DNA from: Bacteroidales bacterium
GTDB taxonomy: Bacteria; Bacteroidota; Bacteroidia; Bacteroidales; UBA12077
DNA length: 17,928 nucleotides
NCBI GenBank assembly: GCA_030156305.1
Contig: JASGMZ010000031.1
Location: 1 to 17,928, forward strand
Reading direction: 5' to 3'
Below are positions 1-6,652 of the stretch, in pieces. The notes below the pieces were generated by a model. The model did no database searches, had not been told where the DNA came from, and worked only from the letters and a program-made list of their open reading frames with translations. Position 1 is the stretch's first letter, and each line of letters begins with the position of its first letter. Position numbers and translations under genes: made by a program.

Positions 1-193
1 GTTGTGAAACTCGTAAAAGACATGCGGATTTGAGGTATATCTATAATTTATTAACTCTGTGAATGCTTACATGGTTTATTCATTTAAAATAAAAATATCA
101 ATAACTTTGTTTGCAGATAACAAAATTCTCGTAACAACAATGTAGTTTTATAGAGCCAAACACAATAAAAAAATAAAGAAAATAATAGATCTA
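1..193. other. Left-edge intergenic sequence, nothing assigned
   Basis: This AT-rich stretch lies beyond the stop codon of the GSCFA gene. On the minus strand an ATG at 21-23 opens a frame that continues off the left edge for seven codons (reading MSFTSFT), so it could be the start of a neighbouring gene, but that is too little to call. No hairpin with a T-tract and no RNA gene is visible. Confidence 0.3.
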
Positions 194-1183
194 CTATTTT
201 ATAATCCCTTTCTTAAAAAAAGCCAATTCTTCGGTTAAATCAATAAAGGGATATTCATTCGATAATTTTTCAACAAGCTTTACCTGAGATTTTAGAAATT
301 TTTTATGAAGTCCCGTTTCGGGATTTAGTGGACGATGATTTTTTGCTTGTATAATTTTGTTAATATTTTGAATAATTTCTTTTGTTTCATCTTCAAAGTA
401 GGTTTCAGAAAACTGATTCCATATATACTCAACCGCCTCGTTTGAAGGATGCAACATATCCTCGGCGTAAAAACGGTAATCACGCAAATCATCCATCATA
501 ATTTCGTAGGATGGAAAATACTCCACATTTTTAAAAATTTTTTTTAATTGATGAATTGCTAAAATAAGGGTAGATTTACTTAATTGATTTTGAACTGCTC
601 CATCTTTCCAATGCCTTACCGGGCTTACAGTAAATATTATTTTTAAATGCTTATTCAACTCGTTTAAACGGTTAATAAGCTTTGCCCATTCAACAAAAAT
701 ATCTTCTACACCCAGTTTTCCCCGCTCAAACTCTTTGGCTGGAATTTTATGGCAATTCGAAACAATTTTTTCTGTTCTTAAATATTTATAAACCCAGGCC
801 GTTCCAAATGTAATAACCAGGTATTTTGATTTTCTTAAATGCGAGGCAGCAAGCTTTATCGAACGATTGATTTTATCCAAACATTTTTGCTGATTGGGAT
901 GTGAAAACTCCGTATCGTGATAAAAACTAAACCATTGCTCATTAAAAAAACCAAGATCTTCGGGAGTAAATACTTTCTGATCAATTAAAATTTCCAGCCC
1001 TTTGCGCACCGATGCCGGATTATACAAAACCCCAAAAGGATTAACCATAACCGGAAATTTTAAGGCTTGCATTTTATTGCCTATATTCTCGGTAAAACAT
1101 GACCCCATAAATAATACCGGAGTTTGATACGATATTTTATGCTTAGATTGTTCGGGTTGTATGGTAGTTCTGAATGATTTCAT
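194..1183 (-). CDS. GSCFA domain-containing protein
   Basis: A complete 329-residue protein named for its family motif, seen here as GSCFTENIG near residues 27-35. Further family-like blocks are TFGTAWVY (about 125-132), TVSPVRHWKDG (about 185-195) and DMLHPS (about 242-247). The N-terminal GSxF block with a late DxxHPS block resembles the Ser and Asp/His blocks of SGNH-type esterases, so a hydrolase acting on an ester is a reasonable inference, but the substrate is unknown. No signal peptide or membrane segment is visible, so it is probably cytosolic. The ATG lies 8 bases downstream of a heptad-repeat array that ends the neighbouring four-helix element, so any original promoter upstream has been displaced or must read through that element. 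The family assignment is secure; the activity is inference. Confidence 0.9.
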   Translation of the reverse strand: MKSFRTTIQPEQSKHKISYQTPVLFMGSCFTENIGNKMQALKFPVMVNPFGVLYNPASVRKGLEILIDQKVFTPEDLGFFNEQWFSFYHDTEFSHPNQQKCLDKINRSIKLAASHLRKSKYLVITFGTAWVYKYLRTEKIVSNCHKIPAKEFERGKLGVEDIFVEWAKLINRLNELNKHLKIIFTVSPVRHWKDGAVQNQLSKSTLILAIHQLKKIFKNVEYFPSYEIMMDDLRDYRFYAEDMLHPSNEAVEYIWNQFSETYFEDETKEIIQNINKIIQAKNHRPLNPETGLHKKFLKSQVKLVEKLSNEYPFIDLTEELAFFKKGIIK

Positions 1184-1191
1184 ATTAATTT

Positions 1192-1226
1192 AGCTTTGAG
1201 CTACGAGCTTTTAGCTGCGAGATTTA
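1192..1226 (+). repeat. AG-heptad array, left end of four-helix element 1
   Basis: Five consecutive 7-base units read on the plus strand: AGCTTTG, AGCTACG, AGCTTTT, AGCTGCG and AGATTTA, all starting with AG. The first 16 bases match the array at the other end of the element (1605-1646, minus strand) at 14 of 16 positions, so the two form an imperfect terminal inverted repeat. The array begins 8 bases before the start codon of the GSCFA gene, and its last unit overlaps the stop codon of the four-helix pseudogene. Confidence 0.75.
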
Positions 1227-1577
1227 TATATTTAATTTGTTCATAAATGCCATAATCATTTTTTGTTCCTCGTCAATTTGTTGCAAGAGATCATCTATTT
1301 TGCCCTTTTTATCAAATTTTAACTCAGATGCAATAAGTAGTTGACTCTCTAATTCAAAACAAGAACCTAATGCAATTTCCAGAAATCTATGATAATCCTT
1401 TTCACTTCTTCTACGGCTACCTTCTGCTATGTTTGATGAAATAGAAATTGATGCTCTATTTACCTGACTAGTTAAACCATATTTTTCATCAGAAGGAAAA
1501 TCTTTTGTTTATTTATTAGTATTTATTGCGATTTGAAATCCTTGCTGCCAAACTTTTAATAGCTTAAAATTCTTCAT
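1224..1577 (-). pseudogene. Four-helix-bundle protein (S23/IVP family), nonsense mutation at codon 23
   Basis: Reading the minus strand from the ATG at 1577 gives 22 codons (MKNFKLLKVWQQGFQIAINT, then NK), an in-frame TAA at 1509-1511, and a further 94 intact codons to the stop at 1224-1226. The downstream part carries clear family signatures: YGLTSQVNRASISISSNIAEG, shown here in pieces as YGLTSQ and SNIAEGSRRRSEKDY, then RFLEIALGSCFELESQLL. This is the family of small helical proteins known from 23S rRNA intervening sequences. The stop probably arose from TTA (Leu) by one change, because the rest of the frame is undamaged. No usable start follows the stop until near the C-terminus, so the copy is dead unless the stop is a sequencing error. 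Inverted heptad arrays bracket it. Confidence 0.85.
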
Positions 1578-1604
1578 AATAAAATTTTCATGTTTATAAA
1601 TTCA

Positions 1605-1646
1605 ATATACTCTTAGCTCATGGCTCTCATCTCGTAACTCACAGCT
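1605..1646 (-). repeat. AG-heptad array, right end of four-helix element 1
   Basis: Read on the minus strand, six 7-base units follow one another: AGCTGTG, AGTTACG, AGATGAG, AGCCATG, AGCTAAG and AGTATAT. The outer two pair well with the outer two at 1192-1205. The outermost base lies inside the stop codon of the alpha/beta hydrolase (1646-1648), so the element abuts that gene with no spacer. Confidence 0.75.
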
Positions 1647-2485
1647 TATAATTGATTTTCTATCCACTCAACAACAAATGTAAAAACTTCTTCATATTTC
1701 AATTCATTATGTAACTCATGGTACATTCCTTCCCATTCTTTATAAGTAATATTTTTATTTTGAGCCCGTGCTTTTTCAGCAAATTCTACACTAGCTTTAT
1801 GCGATGTTATTTTATCGGCATTGCCGTGTTGAAGTAATACAGGAATATTAATTAAATCAGGATGTTCCAATGCCCAATCCCCAGCCTTATATACTTCAAC
1901 AAACATCCTGACGGATATTTTCTCATGAACCAATGGATCTTTGATATAATTATTAATCACTTCCTGATCATGTGAAATACCTTTTACATCCAGGTTTGCG
2001 TTTTGTGTAAATTTTGGAAATATGCTTTTAATCGTTTTAGCAAAAAATAAAGTTATCGCAGAGGGATCGAAAGCAAGTTTGAACCATGGCGAGGAAATAA
2101 TAGCTCCCTTAAAACTATTTTCCCTTCTTAAAATGTAATTGGCAACAATATTTCCTCCCAGGCTGTGTCCATAAATAAATTGGGGAATACCCGGAAACAA
2201 TTTCTCCGATTCTTGAATCAACACATAAACATCATTTAAAAAATCATCGAAAGAATGGATATATCCACGTCGCCCGTCTGATTTTCCATGCCCTCGGTAA
2301 TCAATAGCATGTACTGCATACCCTTTTTTATTAAAAAGTTGAGCCCAGTGCTCGTAACGCTCGCTATATTCGCCGAAACCATGTACAAGGTTTATCACAG
2401 CTTTTGGTTTGTTCTCCGGTTTCCACAAATAACCCGATAATTTTATTCCATCATAAGATACATAGGTAGTTGACTGGTAGTTCAT
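1646..2485 (-). CDS. Alpha/beta hydrolase, monoacylglycerol lipase/lysophospholipase-like
   Basis: A 279-residue single-domain serine hydrolase of the Hydrolase_4 (PldB/monoglyceride lipase) type. The oxyanion block HGFGEYSERYEH is at residues 35-46, the nucleophile elbow GHSLGG at 106-111 (Ser108), the acid probably Asp224 in HGNADKITS, and the base His256 in GMYHELHNE. YRGHGKSDGRRGY at 63-75 is also typical of this family. It has no signal peptide, so cytosolic hydrolysis of a monoacylglycerol or lysophospholipid is the likely role; the substrate cannot be read from the sequence. It diverges from the YjbQ gene with 45 bases between start codons, where a candidate minus-strand -7 box lies. 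Its stop codon touches the four-helix element. Confidence 0.9.
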   Translation of the reverse strand: MNYQSTTYVSYDGIKLSGYLWKPENKPKAVINLVHGFGEYSERYEHWAQLFNKKGYAVHAIDYRGHGKSDGRRGYIHSFDDFLNDVYVLIQESEKLFPGIPQFIYGHSLGGNIVANYILRRENSFKGAIISSPWFKLAFDPSAITLFFAKTIKSIFPKFTQNANLDVKGISHDQEVINNYIKDPLVHEKISVRMFVEVYKAGDWALEHPDLINIPVLLQHGNADKITSHKASVEFAEKARAQNKNITYKEWEGMYHELHNELKYEEVFTFVVEWIENQL

Positions 2486-2514
2486 TTTTAATTAGATTCG
2501 TAATTAATAACAAT

Positions 2515-2522
2515 CAAATTTA
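2515..2522 (-). promoter_or_regulatory. Candidate -7 box (TAAATTTG) for the hydrolase gene
   Basis: On the minus strand TAAATTTG matches the Bacteroidota TAnnTTTG -7 element and lies 29 bases before the hydrolase ATG. No well-spaced -33 TTTG is seen, and such octamers arise easily in AT-rich DNA, so support is modest. Confidence 0.35.
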
Positions 2523-2530
2523 ACGATATT

Positions 2531-2935
2531 ATGCAACAAATCATACAAATATCTACCGATAAACATAACGGGTTATATGATATAACCAGCAAGGTTGAAA
2601 AAATAGTATCTGAAAGTAACGTACAAAACGGACTGGTTAATATTTATGTTCAGGGAGCTACTGCCGGAATAATGATTCAGGAAAACTGGGACGAATCGGT
2701 ACAAAACGATGTGGTGAACCTGCTAAAGAAACTCATTCCTTCGGGTGTTTGGCAACACGACGCACAGGACAACAACGGCGATGCTCACTTAAAAGCAGGG
2801 ATTGTAGGGCCAAGTAAAACTATTCCCATTATTGACGGCAATATGGGCTTATCCACCTGGCAAAATATTTTTTTATGTGAGTTTGACGGGCCAAGAAATA
2901 AACGAAACATTGTTATTTCCATTATTTATGATTAA
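2531..2935 (+). CDS. YjbQ family protein (UPF0047, secondary thiamine-phosphate synthase type)
   Basis: A 134-residue protein covering the whole YjbQ/UPF0047 fold. Family blocks are QENWDESVQNDV (about 51-62), QHDAQDNNGDAHLKAG (about 75-90), IPIIDG and STWQNIFLCEFDGPRNKR near the C-terminus. E. coli YjbQ was reported to have weak thiamine-phosphate synthase activity, but the physiological role of the family is not settled. The stretch that reads QHTSASL in E. coli reads QGATAGI here, so the histidine is replaced; this GAT/GST form is, to my recollection, also common in other Bacteroidota and in archaea, so it is probably a subfamily trait rather than damage. The DUF3078 gene follows after 31 bases and may be co-transcribed. 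Confidence 0.88.
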   Translation: MQQIIQISTDKHNGLYDITSKVEKIVSESNVQNGLVNIYVQGATAGIMIQENWDESVQNDVVNLLKKLIPSGVWQHDAQDNNGDAHLKAGIVGPSKTIPIIDGNMGLSTWQNIFLCEFDGPRNKRNIVISIIYD

Positions 2936-2966
2936 TTTCAATTAAATTTTCTAAAAATCAAAAAAC

Positions 2967-3848
2967 ATGAAAAAGATACTACTTACGATTCCCCTTATCC
3001 TTTTGTATACCGGGATATTATTTGCACAAGAAAATACAGACACTCTAAAATTCTGGAAATTTAACGGTATTAGTTCTATTAACTTTTCACAGGTTTCGTT
3101 AACCAACTGGGCTGCCGGGGGTGATAACTCGTATGCATTCAATGGATTAATAAACCTATCACTCGAATATTCAAAAGATAAAAATGACTGGGCTAACACT
3201 CTGAATATCGGCTATGGAATCCAAAAACAAGGTGAGCAGGAAGTCCGTAAAACAGATGATAACATTGATTTTACCTCAAAATATGGCCGGAAAATTTCTA
3301 AATCCTTTTTTATTAGTGCCTTATTAAATTTCAAAACGCAAATGGACGATGGAAAAAAATATGAGACTGATACAAGTTATGTGATCTCCAGATTTTTTGC
3401 CCCGGCTTATCTGCAATGTGCCTTAGGTATGGAATACAAACCTGGCAAAGTGTTTTACTTTGTACTTTCTCCGGTTGCAGGAAAATTAACCATGGTTTTA
3501 GACGATACCCTTTCTGATAGAGGTTCTTTCGGGGTTGATGCCGGCGAAAAAACAAGATTAGAGTTAGGTGGTTCTGTTACCATGGGCGTTAATAAGGAAA
3601 TCATGAAAAATGTAACTTTTAAATCTACGCTGGGGTTATTCTCTAATTATATTGAAAATCCACAAAATATAGATGTTGACTGGAAAGTAGCCATAAACAT
3701 GAAAATCAATGATTATTTATCAGCCAACCTGAATACACATCTTATTTATGATGATGATATTAAAACATCTGACGATGAAGGAAATCCACGAGGCGCCAAA
3801 GTTCAGTTTAAAGAAGTTTTTGGTGTAGGGTTGACTTATAAGTTTTAA
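2967..3848 (+). CDS. DUF3078 outer-membrane beta-barrel protein
   Basis: A 293-residue secreted protein. A basic, hydrophobic signal peptide occupies residues 1-20, with probable cleavage in the ILFAQ segment. The DUF3078 opening is recognisable in WKFNGISSINFSQVSLTNWA followed by AGGDNS. The rest is alternating hydrophobic and polar strands rich in aromatic residues, and the chain ends in LTYKF, a terminal aromatic as expected of an outer-membrane barrel. The family is almost confined to Bacteroidota and has no established function. A strong terminator begins about 30 bases after the stop codon. Confidence 0.9.
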   Translation: MKKILLTIPLILLYTGILFAQENTDTLKFWKFNGISSINFSQVSLTNWAAGGDNSYAFNGLINLSLEYSKDKNDWANTLNIGYGIQKQGEQEVRKTDDNIDFTSKYGRKISKSFFISALLNFKTQMDDGKKYETDTSYVISRFFAPAYLQCALGMEYKPGKVFYFVLSPVAGKLTMVLDDTLSDRGSFGVDAGEKTRLELGGSVTMGVNKEIMKNVTFKSTLGLFSNYIENPQNIDVDWKVAINMKINDYLSANLNTHLIYDDDIKTSDDEGNPRGAKVQFKEVFGVGLTYKF

Positions 3849-3878
3849 AAACTTTATATTTTAGTAAACTAAGCCTTT

Positions 3879-3903
3879 AGCCTTTATGTTAAAGGCTTTT
3901 TTT
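3879..3903 (+). terminator. Rho-independent terminator of the DUF3078 gene
   Basis: AGCCTTTA and TAAAGGCT form a perfect 8-bp stem around a TGT loop, followed by six or more T on the plus strand. A second copy of AGCCTTTA (3872-3879) just upstream could pair instead. The stop codon of the convergent queG gene (3884-3886) lies inside the left arm, so the last queG codons double as terminator sequence. On the minus strand no T-tract follows, so it works mainly rightward. Confidence 0.8.
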
Positions 3904-4840
3904 CGCTCAAAAAATTAATATTCCGTTTCAAACCCTTAAACTTAGTTCTTTCAACAGCTGAGTTCTTAAACATTTTTTTAAAAGTAGATTGATCTATATT
4001 CTCCCAGTCATCCTTTTTAAAATTTTTTAACTCCTCTGTAATTTTGAACTGAGGTTCTTTATGGGATTTTGCCCTGCCTCCCGGCAGGCAAGATTTTGTA
4101 TTCCATGGGCAAACATCCTGGCATATATCGCAGCCAAAAATCCAATCGTTCCATTTTCCTCCAAATTCCGATGGTATTTCTCCTTTTTTTTCAATGGTTA
4201 AATAAGAAATACATTTTCGGGCATCTAACTGATAAGGTTTTAGGGCGCCTGTGGGGCAGGCATCAATACATTGGGTGCAATTTCCACAAAAATCTTTTTG
4301 TGGCAACCCGGAATAATCCAATGCTAAATCAATAATTAGTTCACCTATAAATACAAAAGAACCATATTGCCTTGTTATTAAATTGGTATTTTTCCCTATC
4401 CAGCCTAAACCAGATTTTGCAGCCCACACTTTATCCATTACAGGCGCTGAATCGACAAATGCTCTGCCACTTACCGCTCCTATTTCCTCTTTTATAAATT
4501 CCAGTAATTTAAATAATTTCTCCTTAACCACATAATGATAATCTGTACCATAGGCGTATTTGGAAATCTGGTAAGTATCTTTTCGCTGATGCTCTTTGGG
4601 GAAATAATTGTATAAAACAGAAATAACGGATTTTGCCCCTTCGGCCAGTTTCCTGGGATCAACGCGTTTTTCGAAATGGTTTTCCATATATTTCATTTCC
4701 CCATGAAAACCATTATCCAGCCATTCTTTTAATTGTTTGGATTCCTTTTCCAGAAAGTCAGCTTTAGAAATACCTACTGATAAAAAGCCAAGTTCAAGGG
4801 CTTTCTGTTTTATTCTTATTGTATTTGAAGCTATATCCAC
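3884..4840 (-). CDS. queG: Epoxyqueuosine reductase QueG
   Basis: QueG carries out the last step of queuosine synthesis in tRNA wobble positions, reducing epoxyqueuosine with a cobalamin cofactor and two [4Fe-4S] clusters in the cytosol. The 318-residue protein shows the probable catalytic Asp130 in VDSAPVMDK, the KSGLGWIGKNTNLI block (142-155), ferredoxin-like cysteines C185, C188, C191 and C195 followed by Pro, and the second set C237, C240 and C244 followed by PWN. C210 is also typical. Immediately after PWN the chain reads TKSCLPGGRAKSHKEP: about six residues (CLPGGR) are extra compared with the usual PWN-to-HxEP spacing and coincide with a palindromic GC-rich repeat in the DNA, which therefore seems to have entered in frame without destroying the enzyme. 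The activity call is strong. Confidence 0.94.
   Translation of the reverse strand: MDIASNTIRIKQKALELGFLSVGISKADFLEKESKQLKEWLDNGFHGEMKYMENHFEKRVDPRKLAEGAKSVISVLYNYFPKEHQRKDTYQISKYAYGTDYHYVVKEKLFKLLEFIKEEIGAVSGRAFVDSAPVMDKVWAAKSGLGWIGKNTNLITRQYGSFVFIGELIIDLALDYSGLPQKDFCGNCTQCIDACPTGALKPYQLDARKCISYLTIEKKGEIPSEFGGKWNDWIFGCDICQDVCPWNTKSCLPGGRAKSHKEPQFKITEELKNFKKDDWENIDQSTFKKMFKNSAVERTKFKGLKRNINFLSEKKPLT
4073..4090. repeat. Intragenic palindromic GC-rich repeat in queG
   Basis: The sequence CCTGCCTCCCGGCAGGCA is an imperfect palindrome (CTGCC and GGCAG arms) in an otherwise AT-rich gene. A closely related sequence, CCTGCCGGCAGGCAGGC, occurs at 11100-11116. Read on the minus strand it encodes CLPGGR inside QueG; the other copy encodes CLPAG. 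Two related copies in unrelated genes mark it as a dispersed repeat. Confidence 0.7.
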
Positions 4841-4873
4841 GTTAAAAATTTAACTACTAAATTATAATCTCGA

Positions 4874-5051
4874 TAACTCATAAAAACCTGATGTCTTTTA
4901 ACAATATCATAACGAATCACTAAGCACAAAGATACTCTAAGTTAGGTAAGATTTTACTTTGTGTAAAACGTTGTGTTATCCTTTGAGAGATCCAGCCTGC
5001 CTTTAGTTTTGTGCTACAAAAAATTGCCTGAATTACGGATATTATGAGTTA
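4874..5051. repeat. 178-bp element with imperfect terminal inverted repeats, MITE-like
   Basis: TAACTCATAA at 4874-4883 recurs inverted at 5042-5051, and extending inward gives 13 matches in 15. A second inverted pair, AGCACAAA at 4923-4930 and TTTGTGCT at 5008-5015, is nested inside, so the whole could fold as a long hairpin. No ORF of note is present. It fills most of the 223-base gap between queG and the three-gene cassette. A TATCTTTG octamer on the minus strand (4927-4934) could serve as a -7 box for queG, 86 bases from its ATG. GCCTGCC at 4996-5002 resembles half of the palindromic repeat seen elsewhere. Confidence 0.5.
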
Positions 5052-5063
5052 GCTGTAACATTT

Positions 5064-5615
5064 TTATGACGAATGATACGGAGCGGCAAGCTGATTGATT
5101 AAAGCTTCTGCATCTTCTTTATTTTCTCTGTCAACACCAATTCTTGAAATATAAGAAGAAAAATGAGAAATCATCTTTTCAGTATGTGGACTTGGTAATT
5201 TTGCTACTATTTCTAAGTTGTCTTTTTTAAAAATAGGTATTGTTAGCAAATGTTGAAAATCAACAAATAAAAGTGGTGCTTCAATAGCATTTGTAGGATC
5301 AATAAAATAATATCGAGCAATATTCTGATTGTTAATAAATTGCTTTAAATAAACTTCAAAAGACTTCCATTTTGTTTTTGATATGACATAATCCTTTGCA
5401 CTTTCAACTTTTTGTTTAAATTCTTTTGACATCTGAATAGTTTCTTTGGCAGGAACAAGAGAAGCAACAAGTAAATAACTTGCTTTTCCCCATTCCAAAT
5501 CACAAGGATTTGATAATACTATACCAAGTGGTGCTGGGTCTAATTCCCAGGGAATATTATCTAAAACAGTTCCTTGTGTAATAATATTATTTTCTTCCTT
5601 TACTAACCAACTCAT
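5064..5615 (-). CDS. Unassigned protein with SNPCD and SRIG motifs (third gene of cassette)
   Basis: A 183-residue soluble protein that I cannot name. It opens with a beta-rich stretch leading to PLGIVLSNPCDLEWGK (29-44), then hydrophobic LLVASLVPA (48-56), a helical charged middle, LLFVDFQHLLTIPIF (115-129), and a C-terminal helix SPHTEKMISHFSSYISRIG (142-160). The pattern of a Cys-Asp motif after two hydrophobic strands, a central VDF, and a final SP-x-E-x-M...RIG helix looks like a real conserved architecture, which I recall vaguely from uncharacterised proteins near mobile or defence genes, but I cannot attach a function. No signal peptide or membrane segment is visible. It is the last gene of a three-gene unit, 2 bases after its neighbour, and its GC content is lower than that of the flanking housekeeping genes. 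Confidence 0.75.
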   Translation of the reverse strand: MSWLVKEENNIITQGTVLDNIPWELDPAPLGIVLSNPCDLEWGKASYLLVASLVPAKETIQMSKEFKQKVESAKDYVISKTKWKSFEVYLKQFINNQNIARYYFIDPTNAIEAPLLFVDFQHLLTIPIFKKDNLEIVAKLPSPHTEKMISHFSSYISRIGVDRENKEDAEALINQLAAPYHSS

Positions 5616-5617
5616 AA

Positions 5618-5923
5618 TTATTCAATACTAAGCAACTCCCCTAAAGACATATTTTTGTAAGAATTAACAAACCAATCAGAATTAGCAATTTTTTGATATC
5701 TGTCTTTATATGAAAGCTTCTTCACCTCTTTATTGGCTACAAATTCAAATGTAGTTGTATTATTAGTTTGTATGTAATCTTCTTGATAATCGTTAGAAAT
5801 TGTAACAGTAAGTAGAGTTGTTATTGCAATTGCCGTTCCAGTCCTTGAAATCAAGTTTGTTTTTGACCTTGTCAAACAAGTATCCCTATATGATGTTATG
5901 TCATTACTTATTATGGATCCCAT
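5618..5923 (-). CDS. Small unassigned protein (second gene of cassette)
   Basis: A 101-residue protein with no recognised domain. After MGSIISNDITSYRDTCLTR comes a threonine-rich, mildly hydrophobic segment TGTAIAITTLLTVTISN (27-43), too polar to be a confident membrane helix, and then a polar stretch. The C-terminus, YKDRYQKIANSDWFVNSYKN followed by MSLGELLSIE, is probably helical. It lies 5 bases after the first cassette gene and 2 bases before the third, spacing that implies translation from one mRNA. The coupling supports it being a genuine gene despite its size. A partner or regulator of the two larger proteins is a possible role but is inference only. Confidence 0.65.
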   Translation of the reverse strand: MGSIISNDITSYRDTCLTRSKTNLISRTGTAIAITTLLTVTISNDYQEDYIQTNNTTTFEFVANKEVKKLSYKDRYQKIANSDWFVNSYKNMSLGELLSIE

Positions 5924-5928
5924 AATTT

Positions 5929-6582
5929 CTATTTTAGTATTAAATTACTTATATCTTTTTTTATTAAAGCAATTTCTTCCTTAAAAAGTTCATTCAAAGT
6001 ATCTTTTTCTGGTAGTGTTTCCAATATTTCATCTTTGTGATGGTTGATACTTGCAAAGATACCATTTGGAACATTTGCCCTAGGTTGCAAGAGTATAACA
6101 AGTTTTTGGTTTTGGTCAAGAATAATTTGAAAATTAATATCTGTTGTTAAAACTTGATAGTTTTTATGTTTTTCTTTAATATTTAAACCTCCTATCACAA
6201 ATTTTTTTGATAACCATGAACTAGATTGCATGTCTAAACCAACCCATTCATGTTCTGTATTAATTCCATATGCCTTCAATTTCATAGGAAAATTGTTATT
6301 TGTAACTTTTAACAATTCAGCTTTAATTTTTTCAAGCAAATCTAAAACTTGTTCTAATTCTTGAGATAAGAACATTATTCTTTCTGGACCAATAAGTACA
6401 GTCGGTGAAGGGTTTGTTTTTCCTTGATAATTAATAACAAATCCTCCATTTGACATTCCTGTATTTGTATTATAAGGATCATTAAATAAATCCATACAAA
6501 ATTTTTTATCTAATAAAGGAATTTGAAGAATTGGTTTTTGCCAAACACCAACAAATGAATATGATACTATCTTATAATCCAT
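5929..6582 (-). CDS. Unassigned 217-residue protein (first gene of cassette)
   Basis: A soluble protein of mixed alpha/beta character with no signal peptide. Visible segments are SYSFVGVWQKPILQIPLLDK (7-26), a Gly/Asn-rich turn MSNGGFVINYQGKTNPSP, LIGPERIMFLSQELEQVLDLL (starting near 63), AYGINTEHEW near 109-118, and VILLQPRANVPNGIFASINH in the last third, followed by a charged helix ending in LILK. The AYGIN(T)E and QPR...IFASINHH pattern is faintly like proteins of the sporadically distributed TIGR04255 group, but the N-terminal signature of that family is missing, so I leave it unassigned. Translation starts at an ATG 43 bases downstream of a good -7 box, so the cassette seems to have its own promoter. 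Base composition is markedly AT-rich. Confidence 0.75.
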   Translation of the reverse strand: MDYKIVSYSFVGVWQKPILQIPLLDKKFCMDLFNDPYNTNTGMSNGGFVINYQGKTNPSPTVLIGPERIMFLSQELEQVLDLLEKIKAELLKVTNNNFPMKLKAYGINTEHEWVGLDMQSSSWLSKKFVIGGLNIKEKHKNYQVLTTDINFQIILDQNQKLVILLQPRANVPNGIFASINHHKDEILETLPEKDTLNELFKEEIALIKKDISNLILK

Positions 6583-6624
6583 TTTTTAGTTACTTTAAAA
6601 ACATTTAAATATACAAATTATTGC

Positions 6625-6632
6625 CAAATATA
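6625..6632 (-). promoter_or_regulatory. Candidate -7 box (TATATTTG) of the three-gene cassette
   Basis: On the minus strand TATATTTG matches TAnnTTTG and is placed 42 bases before the ATG of the first cassette gene, downstream of the end of the SUF operon. A clear -33 TTTG is not seen; a TTTAA lies at about the right distance. The 70-base gap and this box suggest transcription separate from the SUF genes, though read-through is possible because no terminator is visible between them. Confidence 0.4.
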
Positions 6633-6652
6633 TAAAAATAGTATCCATTATG

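Noticed and set aside
102..109. Plus-strand TAACTTTG promoter at the left edge
   Set aside because: It matches the -7 consensus but points into the antisense of the GSCFA gene, with no plus-strand gene and no -33 element.
1192..1646. Diversity-generating retroelement with an Avd-type four-helix accessory protein
   Set aside because: Avd proteins share the fold, but there is no reverse transcriptase, template repeat or variable repeat anywhere in the window.
1184..1655. Target-site duplication around element 1 (TAATT on both sides)
   Set aside because: The flanks are so AT-rich that a five-base match of this kind is expected by chance, and the element borders are not exact.
2951..3199. Minus-strand ORF of 82 codons inside the DUF3078 gene
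   Set aside because: It lies antisense to a well-supported secreted protein and has no recognisable family features.
4069..4335. Plus-strand ORF of 88 codons opposite queG
   Set aside because: It is antisense to the conserved cluster-binding region of QueG; its open frame follows from the queG codon pattern.
5929..6582. Firm assignment of the first cassette protein to the TIGR04255 group
   Set aside because: Only a faint C-terminal resemblance is visible and the usual N-terminal signature is absent, so the call would be a guess.
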